A stretch of 64,000 nucleotides of DNA from JAWRCU01 sp033542235 (GCF_033542235.1 NZ_JAWRCU010000001.1:620001-684000); one strand, 5' to 3'. Numbered from the stretch's first letter, positions 40,272 through 49,333 are shown. Program-made: numbers and translations. The notes: generated from the sequence alone by a model not told the origin.

Positions 40272-40729
40272 CCCTGATTGCTGCATGATCTCAGCCGAGG
40301 AATTCGGTCCTGGACCATGCTCGCGCCGGCTGCGACGCTTCGGGCGTCGAGCGCGAGAGCAGATCGCTCGTCTCGCAACAAATAGCACGCGCCGATGTTG
40401 AACCTGCTCAGCACGGGCCGGCGGCCACGACAGTCGTGCATGCCTGCTCGCTGACCGGCGGTTGTGCGTGTCGCGCACGGTTCCGTCTTCCAGGAACACC
40501 CTTCCTTTCCGTGAGTTAGGCCCTTGGGCGGCAAGCATTTCAAGGAAGGAAACCAGAATGGCAAACGGGCATGACAACCGCTCGCCATATTGCTGGCGAT
40601 ATCCGCCGTGCGGGCGCGCGTCTCTCACGTCCCTTCCCTCGGATGGCTGTTGACGCACTCCCCCCTCGAGGAGGGAGACATTCCGGAGCGGAGCGGGAAG
40701 CCCGCCCGCGCTTTGAAGGAAGACCTGTT
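40272..40729. other. Intergenic region, possible decayed antitoxin, with repeat
   Basis: About 460 bases. A good ribosome-binding site (AAGGAAGG) precedes an ATG at 40558, but that frame closes after 31 codons. Another frame runs to a TGA overlapping the VapC start, ending in a KPARALKEDLF-like tail. This could be a frameshifted antitoxin. An inverted repeat CTCCC...GGGAG with the flank TTCCGGAGCGGAGCGGG at about 40659-40700 resembles the repeat at 43.2-43.4 kb. Confidence 0.4.
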
Positions 40730-41197
40730 TTGAGCCTGTATCTTCTCGATACCAACGTCATTTCAGCAATCGCGCCAACGAAACGGCGCACGGCTTCTGA
40801 CGAGAAGCTGGCTGCATGGATCGAGGCCAATACAGACAGCCTCCGGCTCTCCGTCGTTTCGCATGCTGAAGTTGCGGCAGGTATTCACAAGGCCCGCCGG
40901 ACAGGTGCGGCCGACAAGGCCGAGCTCCTTGCCGAATGGTGGTCCGCCATCCGGCACTATTGGCGGGAGCGGTTCCTGCCCAGCGACCTCCAAGTTGCCG
41001 AGCAAGCCGGACGGCTGCTCGATGTCGCCCGCGCCACTGGCAGCGATCCGGGTTTTGAAGAGCTGGCAATCGCCGCGACGGCAGCCGCTCACGGGTTGAC
41101 TGTGCTGACGCGCAACACGCGCCACTTCCAGCCGCTCGGGATCGACTTCCTGAATCCGTTCGAGGCCCTGCCCCCGGAGACCTCTCCTGTCCCGTAG
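40730..41197 (+). CDS. PIN-domain ribonuclease toxin (VapC/FitB family)
   Basis: A 155-residue PIN-domain protein starting at TTG 40730, with GAAGGAAG upstream. It reads MSLYLLDTNVISAIAPTKRR, with the first catalytic Asp, then LSVVSHAEVAAGIHKARRTG (acidic residue) and DPGFEELAIAATAAAHGLTV with LTRNTRHFQPLGID, which completes the acidic site. It should cleave tRNA or other RNA. No intact antitoxin precedes it, which is unusual. The length is normal. Confidence 0.85.
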   Translation: MSLYLLDTNVISAIAPTKRRTASDEKLAAWIEANTDSLRLSVVSHAEVAAGIHKARRTGAADKAELLAEWWSAIRHYWRERFLPSDLQVAEQAGRLLDVARATGSDPGFEELAIAATAAAHGLTVLTRNTRHFQPLGIDFLNPFEALPPETSPVP

Positions 41198-41263
41198 CGG
41201 CCCCGCCGCGGCTTCACGCACTGCCCTTCCGAGGAGGCAACCGACTGCACAGCCCACGCGGCT

Positions 41264-41542
41264 TTACTGCATTTCCTTCGCCTTCACCGCCGCCCTCTCG
41301 GCGAGCTCGGCATAGAGGCACTCCAGTCGCTCTGCGGAGGCGACGACATCAGGCTCGTAGCCTGCCTCATCCAGCACGCGAACCAGCTTCTCTACAAAAC
41401 CCGCCTGCTTCTCCAGCGCAGCAAACAGCGCCATTACCTGCTCGCGGTCGATCGCCGGCTCGGCGAGCATCTGCTCCACCGCGCGTCGCGTTTGCTCGCC
41501 CTCCAGGCGCTGTCCTTTCAGGATATCCAGCCAGTCTGTCAT
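41264..41542 (-). CDS. Small helical protein of unknown function
   Basis: A 92-residue acidic, coiled protein that begins MTDWLDILKGQRLEGEQTRR and ends AELAERAAVKAKEMQ. There is no signal or membrane helix. GGAGG lies six bases before the ATG at 41540-41542. No family is recognised. It stands between vapC and an SDR gene transcribed the other way. Confidence 0.6.
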   Translation of the reverse strand: MTDWLDILKGQRLEGEQTRRAVEQMLAEPAIDREQVMALFAALEKQAGFVEKLVRVLDEAGYEPDVVASAERLECLYAELAERAAVKAKEMQ

Positions 41543-41680
41543 GAAACCTCCGGCCCGAGCATGCGAATCCGACCTTGGCCCGTCAAGGCGGAGGCAGACG
41601 GCAGGGCGCGAAAACGAAATCGTCCACTCCAAGCTCGAATTGCCTTAGACTGGGTCGATCAGTCAGATGGAGACCGAAAG

Positions 41681-42553
41681 ATGCCCGCACCAGCCGGAAC
41701 CGAAACCATCGCCGCAGCGCTCGCTGAGCGCGGCACCGCCGTCATCACCGGAGCGGCCAGCGGCATCGGCTTTGCCACTGCGAAGAAACTCGCGGCGCGC
41801 GGGCTGAAGGTCGTCATCGCAGACCGGGAAAGCGCAGCCCTCTACCAGGCGATCCGCGACGTGGCCGCTCTCGCTGAGGGCGGCGAGGAGGAGGTGCTCG
41901 GCTTCGCCTGCGACGTGTCGCGGCCGGATGACGTCGTCAAGCTCGCTGAAGCGACGTTCGACAAGTTCGGCGAGGTCTCCTTCCTGATGAACAATGCCGG
42001 GGTCGGCAACAATCCCGGCAAGCCATGGGAAAACCTTGCGGACTGGCGCGCGCTGATCGATGTCAATTTCTGGGGCGCGGTGAACGGCGTCAACGCATTC
42101 GTGCCGAGGATGATCGGCGCCGCCAAGCCGGCTGTCGTCGTCAATACCGGCTCCAAGCAAGGCATCACGACGCCACCCGGCAATCTCGCTTACAACGTCT
42201 CCAAATCCGCGCTGAAGACCTACACGGAAGGCCTCGCGCACGAGTTCCGCAACATCGAAGGCACGCAGCTCACCGCACACCTGCTCATTCCGGGCTTCAC
42301 CTATACCGGCCTCACAGTCGGCGCGGCCTCCAAGCCGGCCGGCGCCTGGACGCCGGAGCAGGTCGCCGATTTCTTGTTCGAGAGCCTCGCTCGCGGCGAC
42401 TTCTATATCCTCTGCCCCGACAACGAGACCGAGCGCGCGATGGACGAGCGGCGCATGGCCTGGGCGGTCGGCGACATCATCGAGAACCGCCCGGCATTGT
42501 CGCGCTGGCATCCCGACTACAAGGACAAGTTCGCCGAGTTCGTGAAGCGCTGA
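41681..42553 (+). CDS. Short-chain dehydrogenase/reductase
   Basis: A 290-residue SDR. The cofactor motif is VITGAASGIGFATAKKL with a TGxxxGxG glycine pattern, followed by KVVIADRESA, where the Asp after beta-2 suggests NAD. It has FLMNNAGVG, the catalytic Ser in NTGSKQGITT and YNVSKSALK for the YxxxK pair. The C-terminal lid (ILCPDNETERAMDERRMAWA) is longer than in minimal SDRs. Substrate unknown. ATG at 41681, with GGAGACCGAAAG before it. Confidence 0.88.
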   Translation: MPAPAGTETIAAALAERGTAVITGAASGIGFATAKKLAARGLKVVIADRESAALYQAIRDVAALAEGGEEEVLGFACDVSRPDDVVKLAEATFDKFGEVSFLMNNAGVGNNPGKPWENLADWRALIDVNFWGAVNGVNAFVPRMIGAAKPAVVVNTGSKQGITTPPGNLAYNVSKSALKTYTEGLAHEFRNIEGTQLTAHLLIPGFTYTGLTVGAASKPAGAWTPEQVADFLFESLARGDFYILCPDNETERAMDERRMAWAVGDIIENRPALSRWHPDYKDKFAEFVKR

Positions 42554-42560
42554 AACGAGA

Positions 42561-43193
42561 TCATCCGCCCCATCGGTCGAGGAACTCTTCGATCGGCAGG
42601 TTCTGCATATCCGGGATCGCCTCGAATAGCCTGTCCTCCGGCCAGTCCCACCAGGCGAGTGCCTCGATCCGCTGCGCGACCTTCGCGTCGAACCTCGGGC
42701 GCACCGCCTTGGCGGGGCTCCCCGCGACGATCGAGAACGCAGGCACGTCCCGGGTGACAACCGAATTGGCGCCGACGGCTGCGCCATTGCCGATCGTGAT
42801 GCCCGGCATAATGACAGCCCCATGGCCGATCCAGACGTCATGGCCGATCGTCACGCGCTTGCCCTGCCTGCGCTTGCGGAAGGTTTCATCGACACCGAGA
42901 TACCGGAAATATTCGTTCGGCCGGTAACTGACCTTGTGTTGTGTCACACGTTCGAGCGGGTGCTCGAGGGCGTTGATGCGGGTGTTCGCGGCGATCGAGC
43001 AGAACTTGCCGATTGTCGTGTAGATCGCTTCGGCGTGGCGCTCGAAATAGGAATAGTCCCCAACCACGGCCTCGCGCAGGATGACCCGCTCGCCGACGGC
43101 CGCATAGCGGCCGAGCTTGCAGGATTTCAGCTCAGCGGTCGGATGGATGCGCGGCTGAGGGTCGGTGAAGCGCAGATCTGCGGGCTCGTTCAT
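42561..43193 (-). CDS. Hexapeptide-repeat acetyltransferase
   Basis: A 210-residue left-handed beta-helix acyltransferase that begins FTDPQPRIHPTAELKSCKLG and has the xenobiotic/phosphonate-type core YTTIGKFCSIAANTRINALE and VTIGHDVWIGHGAVIMPGIT, with catalytic-type His in NALEHPLERVTQH. The C-terminal helix WWDWPEDRLFEAIPDM is typical of the Vat/CatB and phosphonate-associated transferase group. No phn genes are next to it, so acceptor substrate is uncertain. It converges on the SDR gene with 7 bp between stops. Confidence 0.85.
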   Translation of the reverse strand: MNEPADLRFTDPQPRIHPTAELKSCKLGRYAAVGERVILREAVVGDYSYFERHAEAIYTTIGKFCSIAANTRINALEHPLERVTQHKVSYRPNEYFRYLGVDETFRKRRQGKRVTIGHDVWIGHGAVIMPGITIGNGAAVGANSVVTRDVPAFSIVAGSPAKAVRPRFDAKVAQRIEALAWWDWPEDRLFEAIPDMQNLPIEEFLDRWGG

Positions 43194-43229
43194 GTGCCCG
43201 GATTACAGGGCAATCGCCTATGAAGTCGA

Positions 43230-43376
43230 CCCCCACTCCGGTTCGCTTCGCGAACCACCTCTCCCCCGGTCGACGGGGGAGAGGAAGCGCCGGCCGCAGA
43301 ATCCAGGCGCCCTTCCTCTCCCCTTTTGAGGCTTTTGAGGGGGAGAGGTGCCGAGCGAAGCGAGGCGGAGCGGGGG
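43230..43376. repeat. Nested palindromic repeat, about 147 bp
   Basis: The ends CCCCCACTCCG (near 43230) and CGGAGCGGGGG (near 43376) are inverted. Inside are CGCTTCGC, then a hairpin CCTCTCCCCCG/CGGGGGAGAGG (43258-43268, 43274-43284), and a second one CCTCTCCCC/GGGGAGAGG at about 43315-43348. This is a composite rhizobial interspersed repeat between the convergent acetyltransferase promoter region and creA end. Confidence 0.75.
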
Positions 43377-43424
43377 TCTGCCGTGCCATATGCGATCGCC
43401 CTGGTCCGCATTACTCTAGCACCT

Positions 43425-43913
43425 TCATTTAGGCTTGCCGTTCTTCCAAGTGACGTTCTGACCGTAAAGCGGTACCGTCGAGAGCGACATCTTGGCCGAG
43501 CCGTTCTGCACCTGGCGGGAGTGAGACAAGTAGATCAGCGTATCGTTGGCCTTGTCATAGATGCGGTTCACCACCTGCTTCTTCCAGATGAGACTGATAC
43601 CTTGCTTGAATACCTCCTCGCCTTCCGCGCTGAGGTCGATGTCGCCGATCGTGATCGGGCCGGTCTGGCGGCAGGCGATCGAGGAATCGGACGGATCCTC
43701 GAACCAGTTGCCCTTCGACAGCCGATCGATCACGCCGCGATCGAAATAGGAGACGTGACAGGTCACGCCTTCTACTGCCGGATCCTTGATGGCCTCGACG
43801 ATGATGTCGTTGCCGAGCCAGTCCACTCCGACTTTGCCGACTTGTTCGGCAAAGGCCGGACCGCCAAAGCCGAGCGTGGCCCCAAGAACGAGAACCGAGA
43901 TCGGGCGCAGCAA
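43425..43913 (-). CDS. creA: CreA family periplasmic protein
   Basis: A 162-residue exported protein. The signal MLRPISVLVLGATLGFGGPA ends FAEQ. The mature part matches CreA: VGVDWLGNDIIVEAIKDPAV, EGVTCHVSYFDRG, DSSIACRQTGPI and GEEVFKQGISLIWKKQVVNR with NDTLIYLSHS. Function is unknown despite the name. The start is TTG at 43911-43913 behind AGGAGGAAAAT, a strong ribosome-binding site. Confidence 0.92.
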   Translation of the reverse strand: MLRPISVLVLGATLGFGGPAFAEQVGKVGVDWLGNDIIVEAIKDPAVEGVTCHVSYFDRGVIDRLSKGNWFEDPSDSSIACRQTGPITIGDIDLSAEGEEVFKQGISLIWKKQVVNRIYDKANDTLIYLSHSRQVQNGSAKMSLSTVPLYGQNVTWKNGKPK

Positions 43914-44136
43914 ATTTTCCTCCTGCAGCGGATGAGATGCAGGCGCTCAATTGGGTCGGCAGACCGCCGTTTACAAGCGACAACGTGGATGTCTCGCAGC
44001 GTCAAGATGCCCCTTTGTCGGCGATTTGCCAGGCGGTAGAATGACCGCCATGAACCTGAATGGATCGATGAGGCTCCCGGCATCGAATGTTGCCGGTCGC
44101 CTCTGACATTCGATGAGCTCTACGGAATTCTGCCCC

Positions 44137-44715
44137 ATGATGCGCTACATTCTTGCCGGCATCCTCGTCGTCATGGCGGCTGCGATCGGCTTCGTAACTT
44201 TACAATGGTATCAGGTGCGCTACGGCGGGCAGGCCTATGGCGCGCCCTTCACCCTGGTCGATCAGACCGGCGCACCGATCACCGAAGCCGCGTTCCGTGG
44301 CCACCCCACCGCGCTCTTCTTCGGCTTCACCAACTGCCCGGAAGTCTGCCCGACGACGCTCTACGAACTCGACGGCTGGCTGAAACAGATCGGTGACCAG
44401 GGTAAGGACATCCACGCCTATTTCATCACGATCGATCCCGAGCGCGACACGGTAGGCGTGCTGAAGAACTACGTCAGCAACGTCTCCGAGCGCATTGTCG
44501 GCATCACCGGCGATGCCGACAAGGTGGGCGAAATGGCGAAGAACTTTGGCATCTATTTCAAGAAGGTGGAAACGGAAGGCGGCGGCTACACGATGGATCA
44601 CACCGCATCAGTCCTGCTGCTCAACCGCAAGGGCGAATTCGCCGGCACCATCGCTTATGGCGAGAGCCCGGAAGCGGCCGTCGCCAAGCTGAAGCGCCTC
44701 GCCGCCGAAGGCTGA
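44137..44715 (+). CDS. SCO1/SenC family copper chaperone
   Basis: A protein of about 192 residues that helps load the Cu-A centre of cytochrome c oxidase. One N-terminal membrane helix (YILAGILVVMAAAIGFVTL) anchors a periplasmic thioredoxin-fold domain. The copper motif is FTNCPEVCPTTLYELD, and the distal His ligand lies in YTMDHTASVLLLN. The frame also opens at ATG 44113. The start at 44137/44140 places the anchor at the N-terminus as in homologues. Single gene. Confidence 0.92.
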   Translation: MMRYILAGILVVMAAAIGFVTLQWYQVRYGGQAYGAPFTLVDQTGAPITEAAFRGHPTALFFGFTNCPEVCPTTLYELDGWLKQIGDQGKDIHAYFITIDPERDTVGVLKNYVSNVSERIVGITGDADKVGEMAKNFGIYFKKVETEGGGYTMDHTASVLLLNRKGEFAGTIAYGESPEAAVAKLKRLAAEG

Positions 44716-44727
44716 TCAAGCTCATCA

Positions 44728-44803
44728 CTAGTGTCCCGGTTCTGAAATTCGTCAGAGTTGGATATAGGGCTCAGAGCGAATTTCAGAACCGAAGGGACAC
44801 TAG
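44728..44803. repeat. CTAG-ended palindromic element, copy 1
   Basis: A 76-bp near-perfect palindrome bounded by CTAGTGTCCC and GGGACACTAG. The left arm continues GGTTCTGAAATTCG and the right arm CGAATTTCAGAACC, with three unpaired bases (GAA) between them on the right arm only. The centre holds GGATATAGGGC. It has no coding capacity and fits a small MITE-like element. Confidence 0.88.
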
Positions 44804-44817
44804 CAACTCATTGATTT

Positions 44818-44894
44818 CTAGTGTCGTTTTGATTTCGAAGTTCGCTCCGAGCCTGATCTCAAGAATGGGGCGAACTTCGAAATCACGACACTAG
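44818..44894. repeat. CTAG-ended palindromic element, copy 2
   Basis: A 77-bp palindrome bounded by CTAGTGTCG and CGACACTAG, 14 bases after copy 1. Arms GATTTCGAAGTTCGC and GCGAACTTCGAAATC are perfect complements, with a TTT bulge in the left arm only. The arm sequence differs from copy 1 at many positions while pairing is kept. Confidence 0.88.
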
Positions 44895-44902
44895 GGGGAG
44901 CG

Positions 44903-46024
44903 ATGGCGAATGCCGACCGGAAAATCCTGATCGTCGGCGCCGGCCCGGTCGGCCTTGCCGCCGCCGTCGAATTCGCGCGTCGCGGCTTCCGGCCGCGCAT
45001 CGTCGAGACGAAGGACGGTCCTGTTCCGCTGAACGAGAGCCGGGCGCTCGCAGTCAATCTGCGCACGTTGAAGCTGCTGGAGCCCGCGGGCCTCAGCGAC
45101 AAGATCGTGGGGGAAGCGCAGCAGATAGCAGAGATGCGCCTTTTCGATCGGGACCGTCCGCTCGCGAGAATAAGCACCACTGAGATCGCCAGCGGAAAAT
45201 ACCGCGGCATGCATGTTCTGCGCCAGGGCGACACGCAGCGTCTCCTGCTCGAGCGCCTCGCCGAGTTCGGTATCGTCCCGGATTGGCGGACCGGCCTGGA
45301 AAGAATCGCTTTGTCCGACACACAGCCGACAGCCACGCTGCTCAGGGCGGATGGCGCTCGCGAGGAAGCCGCGTTCGACATCGTCGTCGGCGCTGACGGC
45401 GCGCACTCGACTGTACGCAGGGCGGCCGGCTTCTCCTTCGCCGGCCAAGCGCTCGCCGACACCTTCTACCTCGCCGACTACCGCTACACGGAAGATCTCG
45501 ACACCTCCTACGTCGAGGCGCATCTCTTCAATCCCGGCGCCATCGCGCGCTTTCCGGTGGATCGGCGCACGGTGCGCTTCGTGTCGACCCTTGCCGATTT
45601 TCGCGACGGGATCAGGCACGTCGGCGTAGTCGAGAACGTGACATGGCAGGCCGAGTTCAAGGTATCGTTCCGCCACGTCGAACGCATGTCCAGGGGCAGT
45701 GTTTTCCTCATCGGCGATGCCGCGCATATCCATTCGCCGATCGGTGGGCGAGGCATGAATCTCGGCATTGAGGATGCCTGCTGGCTCGCCTGGCTCGTCT
45801 CCGAGGGCCGCGAGGGAGAGTTCTCCGACCTCAGGCTGCCGCCTGTGCGGCTGGTGGTCGGCGAAACGCACGGCTTGACACGCATGGTGCTCTTGAGGAA
45901 CCCCATAGCGCTGCTCCTGCGCAACATGGCCGTGCCACTGCTCACTCATGTTCCGTGGTTCACCCGGCGCACGGCCGCAAGCATGCTCGGGCTCGACACG
46001 CCGCCTCCGCCGTGGCTTGAGTGA
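44903..46024 (+). CDS. FAD-dependent monooxygenase (PHBH/UbiH-like)
   Basis: A 373-residue flavoprotein hydroxylase. It has the N-terminal GxGxxG motif in ILIVGAGPVGLAAAVEFARR, the DG motif in VVGADGAHSTVRRAAG and the second FAD motif FLIGDAAHIHSPIGGRGMNL. The protein lacks the C-terminal thioredoxin-like domain of phenol hydroxylases, so it belongs to the short class. The aromatic substrate is unknown. GGGGGAGCG precedes the ATG. Copy 2 of the palindromic element ends 8 bp upstream. Confidence 0.88.
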   Translation: MANADRKILIVGAGPVGLAAAVEFARRGFRPRIVETKDGPVPLNESRALAVNLRTLKLLEPAGLSDKIVGEAQQIAEMRLFDRDRPLARISTTEIASGKYRGMHVLRQGDTQRLLLERLAEFGIVPDWRTGLERIALSDTQPTATLLRADGAREEAAFDIVVGADGAHSTVRRAAGFSFAGQALADTFYLADYRYTEDLDTSYVEAHLFNPGAIARFPVDRRTVRFVSTLADFRDGIRHVGVVENVTWQAEFKVSFRHVERMSRGSVFLIGDAAHIHSPIGGRGMNLGIEDACWLAWLVSEGREGEFSDLRLPPVRLVVGETHGLTRMVLLRNPIALLLRNMAVPLLTHVPWFTRRTAASMLGLDTPPPPWLE

Positions 46025-46056
46025 GCGGCGCAACAGCGAACAACAGAGCATCACGA

Positions 46057-46932
46057 TTGAACCAGACACGCATTCATTTGACCGCGGCGCGCCAAACCGC
46101 CGAGATGATCTATGCCGAACTCGAGCGGGCCTTCGAGGACGATGGCTTTCCAGTAGCGATACTCGAGCTGGACGAAGCGCGCGATCTGCACGAGGTGTCG
46201 CTCTATGTGCCAGCCGAGGGGCTCGGCGATGCCGAAGCAACGATGCGCGAAATCGCATCGCGCTTTGAACCGAAGCTCTCGGTCGAAGCGGAGGAAGTGC
46301 CCGATATCGACTGGGTGGCGCATTCCCTGGAAGGGTTGAAGCCGGTCCGCGCGGGCCGCTTCTTCGTGCACGGCTCGCATGATCGGAGCCTGCGACCATC
46401 GAGCGGAATTGCCATCGAGATCGAAGCTGGCCTTGCCTTCGGCACCGGCCATCACGGCACGACGGCGGGCTGCCTCGAAGTGATCGAACGCGTAGTGCGG
46501 CGGGAAAAGCCGCGTAGCGCGCTCGATCTGGGAACAGGGAGCGGTGTGCTGGCGATCGCCATCGCGAAACTGGCGCAGATACCGGTGCTCGCTACTGATA
46601 TCGACCCGATCGCGACGCGCGTCGCAGGAGAGAATGTCAGGCTGAACAACGCGTCCCGCCTCGTTCATACCGTTACGGCGACCGGCTTTCACAACCCGGC
46701 TTTCTCGGCCGCGGGACCGTTCGACCTGATCGTCGCCAACATTCTCGCGCGGCCGCTGATGAAGCTCGCGCCCGACATGGCGAGAAATCTTTCGGTGGGC
46801 GGGTCGCTGGTGCTCTCAGGCATTCTCGACAGCCAACGCGACGCCGTGCTCGCCGCCTATGTCGGCCAACGGTTCCGTCATGTGAGCACGCTGCACCGGG
46901 AAGGCTGGTCGACGCTGCATCTGAAGCGGTGA
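46057..46932 (+). CDS. prmA: Ribosomal protein L11 methyltransferase
   Basis: SAM-dependent trimethylation of ribosomal protein L11. It has an N-terminal L11-binding domain (about 1-95) and a Rossmann methyltransferase: AFGTGHHGTTAGCLEVIE, then SALDLGTGSGVLAIAIAKL (motif I), VLATDIDPIA, and FDLIVANILARPLMKLAPDM, the N-x-x-x-x-P-like catalytic loop of PrmA. A TTG start at 46057 gives 291 residues, normal for the family. A GTG at 46021 that overlaps the previous stop would add twelve residues. Probably coupled with the monooxygenase gene. Confidence 0.92.
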   Translation: MNQTRIHLTAARQTAEMIYAELERAFEDDGFPVAILELDEARDLHEVSLYVPAEGLGDAEATMREIASRFEPKLSVEAEEVPDIDWVAHSLEGLKPVRAGRFFVHGSHDRSLRPSSGIAIEIEAGLAFGTGHHGTTAGCLEVIERVVRREKPRSALDLGTGSGVLAIAIAKLAQIPVLATDIDPIATRVAGENVRLNNASRLVHTVTATGFHNPAFSAAGPFDLIVANILARPLMKLAPDMARNLSVGGSLVLSGILDSQRDAVLAAYVGQRFRHVSTLHREGWSTLHLKR

Positions 46933-47053
46933 CGATCGAAACCTCCGCATGGTCCCCATTTGGGGGCCAATTGCCCCAGAAGTGGCACCATTGCCAGCCG
47001 GCTTCCCCGCCTTTACGGTCCGGCCTCCCCGCAAGCAGGCATGAGGCGCTGTC

Positions 47054-48892
47054 ATGTTCCAATCCTTCGATTCCCACGGCGACCCGACAGCCGGACGCGC
47101 GCGAGTCACCCTTTTGCGCGAGTGGCTCGATGCGAACGAGTTGGACGGCTTTCTCGTGCCTCGGTCCGACGAGCATCAAGGCGAGTATGTCGCGCCCGGC
47201 TCCGAACGCCTGCGTTGGCTGACGGGCTTTGCCGGCTCAGCCGGCGTTGCCCTGATTCTGCGGGAACGCGCGCACATATTCGTGGACGGGCGTTACACGC
47301 TGCAGGTACGGGACCAGGTCGACCTCTCGGTCTTCACGCCCGAAAGCCTGATTGAGACTCCACTTCCGGCCTGGATAGTCAAGAATATCGGCAAGGGCGC
47401 GCGCATCGGCTTCGACCCCTGGCTGCACACGATTGCCGATGCCAAGGCCCTGCGCAAGGCGACCGAGAGGGTCGGCGCCACGCTGGTCGCCGTTGAGAAG
47501 AACCCCATCGATGAATTGTGGTCCGACCGCCCTGCCCAGCCGCTCGGCAAGGTCGAGATCCAGCCCATCGCCTATGCCGGCGAGCTTGCCAGGGACAAGC
47601 TCGCGCGGCTCGCGGCCGGTCTCACGGACGAGGGTGTCATCCATACCGTGCTGACCGACCCGGCATCGATTGCCTGGGCCTTCAACATCCGCGGCAGCGA
47701 CGTGCCGCATACGCCGCTCCCGCTGTCCTTCGCGATCCTCTCGGCGCAGGGGTCGCACTACCTCTTCATCGACGGACGAAAGCTCGGCATCGAGCAGAAG
47801 GCCTATCTGACCCAGCTCGCCGACCTTCGCCCACCCTCGGCGCTCGATGCCGAGCTTGCGCGCCTCGCCGCCCGAGGCGGAAAGATCGGGCTCGACCCGG
47901 CGCTCGCAGCCGAACACCTTCGCACGCATGTCGAGGCAAGCGGCGGCGAGGTGGTGATGCTTGCCGACCCGACCCGATTGCCGCGCGCGACCAAGAACCA
48001 AGCAGAGATCGCCGGCACGAGGGCTGCCCACCGCCGCGATGGCGCGGCGGTTACGAAGATGCTTGCCTGGCTCGACCGGCAGCAGCCGGGAACCGTCGAT
48101 GAAATAAGGGCAGTCACCGCGCTCGAAGAGTTCCGTCGGTCGACCGGTGAGGAAACCCAGATGCCGCTCCGCGACATCTCCTTCGACACGATTTCCGGAG
48201 CCGGGCCGAACGGCGCGATCATCCACTACCGCGTCTCGACCGCGACGAACCGCAAACTGCAGGCCGGCGAACTGTTCCTGCTCGATTCCGGCGCGCAGTT
48301 TCAGGACGGCACGACCGACATCACCCGCACCGTCGCTGTCGGCGAGCCGACGGAGGAGATGCGCGAGCGCTACACGATTGTGCTCAAGGGCATGATCGCG
48401 ATCACGCTGCTGCGCTTCCCGCCCGGCACGCGCGGCTCAGACATCGACGCGATCGCCCGCGTGGCGCACTGGAAGGCCGGGCTCGACTATGCGCACGGCA
48501 CCGGCCATGGCGTCGGCTCCTTCCTTTCCGTCCATGAGGGCCCGCAACGCATCGCCAAGTCCGGCACTGAGAGGCTCGCCGCCGGCATGATCATCTCCAA
48601 CGAGCCGGGCTATTACCGTACGGGTGCCTACGGAATCCGCATCGAGAACCTGATCCTCGTCACGCCGCCGGAAGCCCTTCCCGGCGGCGATATCGCCATG
48701 CACGGCTTCGAGACGCTGACGCTGGTTCCCTTTGACAGGCGGCTCATCAAGACCGAGCTTCTTTCCCGCGAAGAACTGGTCTGGCTCGACGCCTACAATG
48801 CGAGGGTGCTTTCGGAGATCGGCCCAATGGTCGACGGCGAGACGCTGAAATGGCTGGAAGCAGCCACCGCGCCGTTCAGCCACGGCGTCTAG
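47054..48892 (+). CDS. pepP: Aminopeptidase P family metallopeptidase (M24B)
   Basis: A 612-residue three-domain Xaa-Pro aminopeptidase, like eukaryotic and rhizobial cytosolic APP1. It has two creatinase-like N-terminal domains (about 1-310) followed by the pita-bread catalytic domain. Metal ligands are in LLDSGAQFQDGTTDITRT (two Asp), HGTGHGVGSFLSVHEGP (His), ISNEPGYYRTG (Glu) and GIRIENLILV (Glu). It removes an N-terminal residue before Pro from peptides. ATG at 47054. Confidence 0.93.
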   Translation: MFQSFDSHGDPTAGRARVTLLREWLDANELDGFLVPRSDEHQGEYVAPGSERLRWLTGFAGSAGVALILRERAHIFVDGRYTLQVRDQVDLSVFTPESLIETPLPAWIVKNIGKGARIGFDPWLHTIADAKALRKATERVGATLVAVEKNPIDELWSDRPAQPLGKVEIQPIAYAGELARDKLARLAAGLTDEGVIHTVLTDPASIAWAFNIRGSDVPHTPLPLSFAILSAQGSHYLFIDGRKLGIEQKAYLTQLADLRPPSALDAELARLAARGGKIGLDPALAAEHLRTHVEASGGEVVMLADPTRLPRATKNQAEIAGTRAAHRRDGAAVTKMLAWLDRQQPGTVDEIRAVTALEEFRRSTGEETQMPLRDISFDTISGAGPNGAIIHYRVSTATNRKLQAGELFLLDSGAQFQDGTTDITRTVAVGEPTEEMRERYTIVLKGMIAITLLRFPPGTRGSDIDAIARVAHWKAGLDYAHGTGHGVGSFLSVHEGPQRIAKSGTERLAAGMIISNEPGYYRTGAYGIRIENLILVTPPEALPGGDIAMHGFETLTLVPFDRRLIKTELLSREELVWLDAYNARVLSEIGPMVDGETLKWLEAATAPFSHGV

Positions 48893-49333
48893 ACCAAGAA
48901 CTGCCTTAGCACGATCGGTGTCGCGGCGCGCCGGCGGGGAAACCTCCCTACCATGCCGCGCAGCCCCACCGGACCGGGAGCGACGGGCCCGGTCCACTCG
49001 ATCCAGTTGCCTTGCATGGCGGCGGGGCCGGCCAGCGCCGTGAGTACGGCGGCCGGCATGGTGTTGAACGCGCCCTCGGCGCGCGGATGGACATGCGCGA
49101 AGCGCGACAGCACAGCGTAGCCGGTGATGGGAGAGCTAGATCCTCTGGCAGATCGCCCGTCGTCGCCAGGCGCCACACCGCGATCATCCACACGTAAAGC
49201 CCGCGGTTGCACCGAGACGGTCTCGGCGATGCCGGAGCCATGATCCCCCCGCATACGGTCCCCAGAATTCGCCTGTGAGAATCCGGGTCACCTATCGACA
49301 GAACAGACACGCATGTGTTAATCGCCCCTCACA
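48893..49333. other. Intergenic region, possible gene remnant
   Basis: About 440 bases before the GntR operator. A minus-strand frame at 48889-49254 contains NTMPAAVLTALAGPAAMQGN and then GRFPRRRAATPIVLRQFLV up to a stop overlapping the pepP end. It looks protein-like at the C-terminal half but has no ribosome-binding site and no recognised family, so it may be the relic of a gene. Nothing else is seen. Confidence 0.35.

Noticed and set aside
44891..46399. 502-codon minus-strand frame across the monooxygenase and prmA genes
   Set aside because: Both plus-strand genes have full catalytic motifs; the minus frame spans two of them and has no motif of its own.
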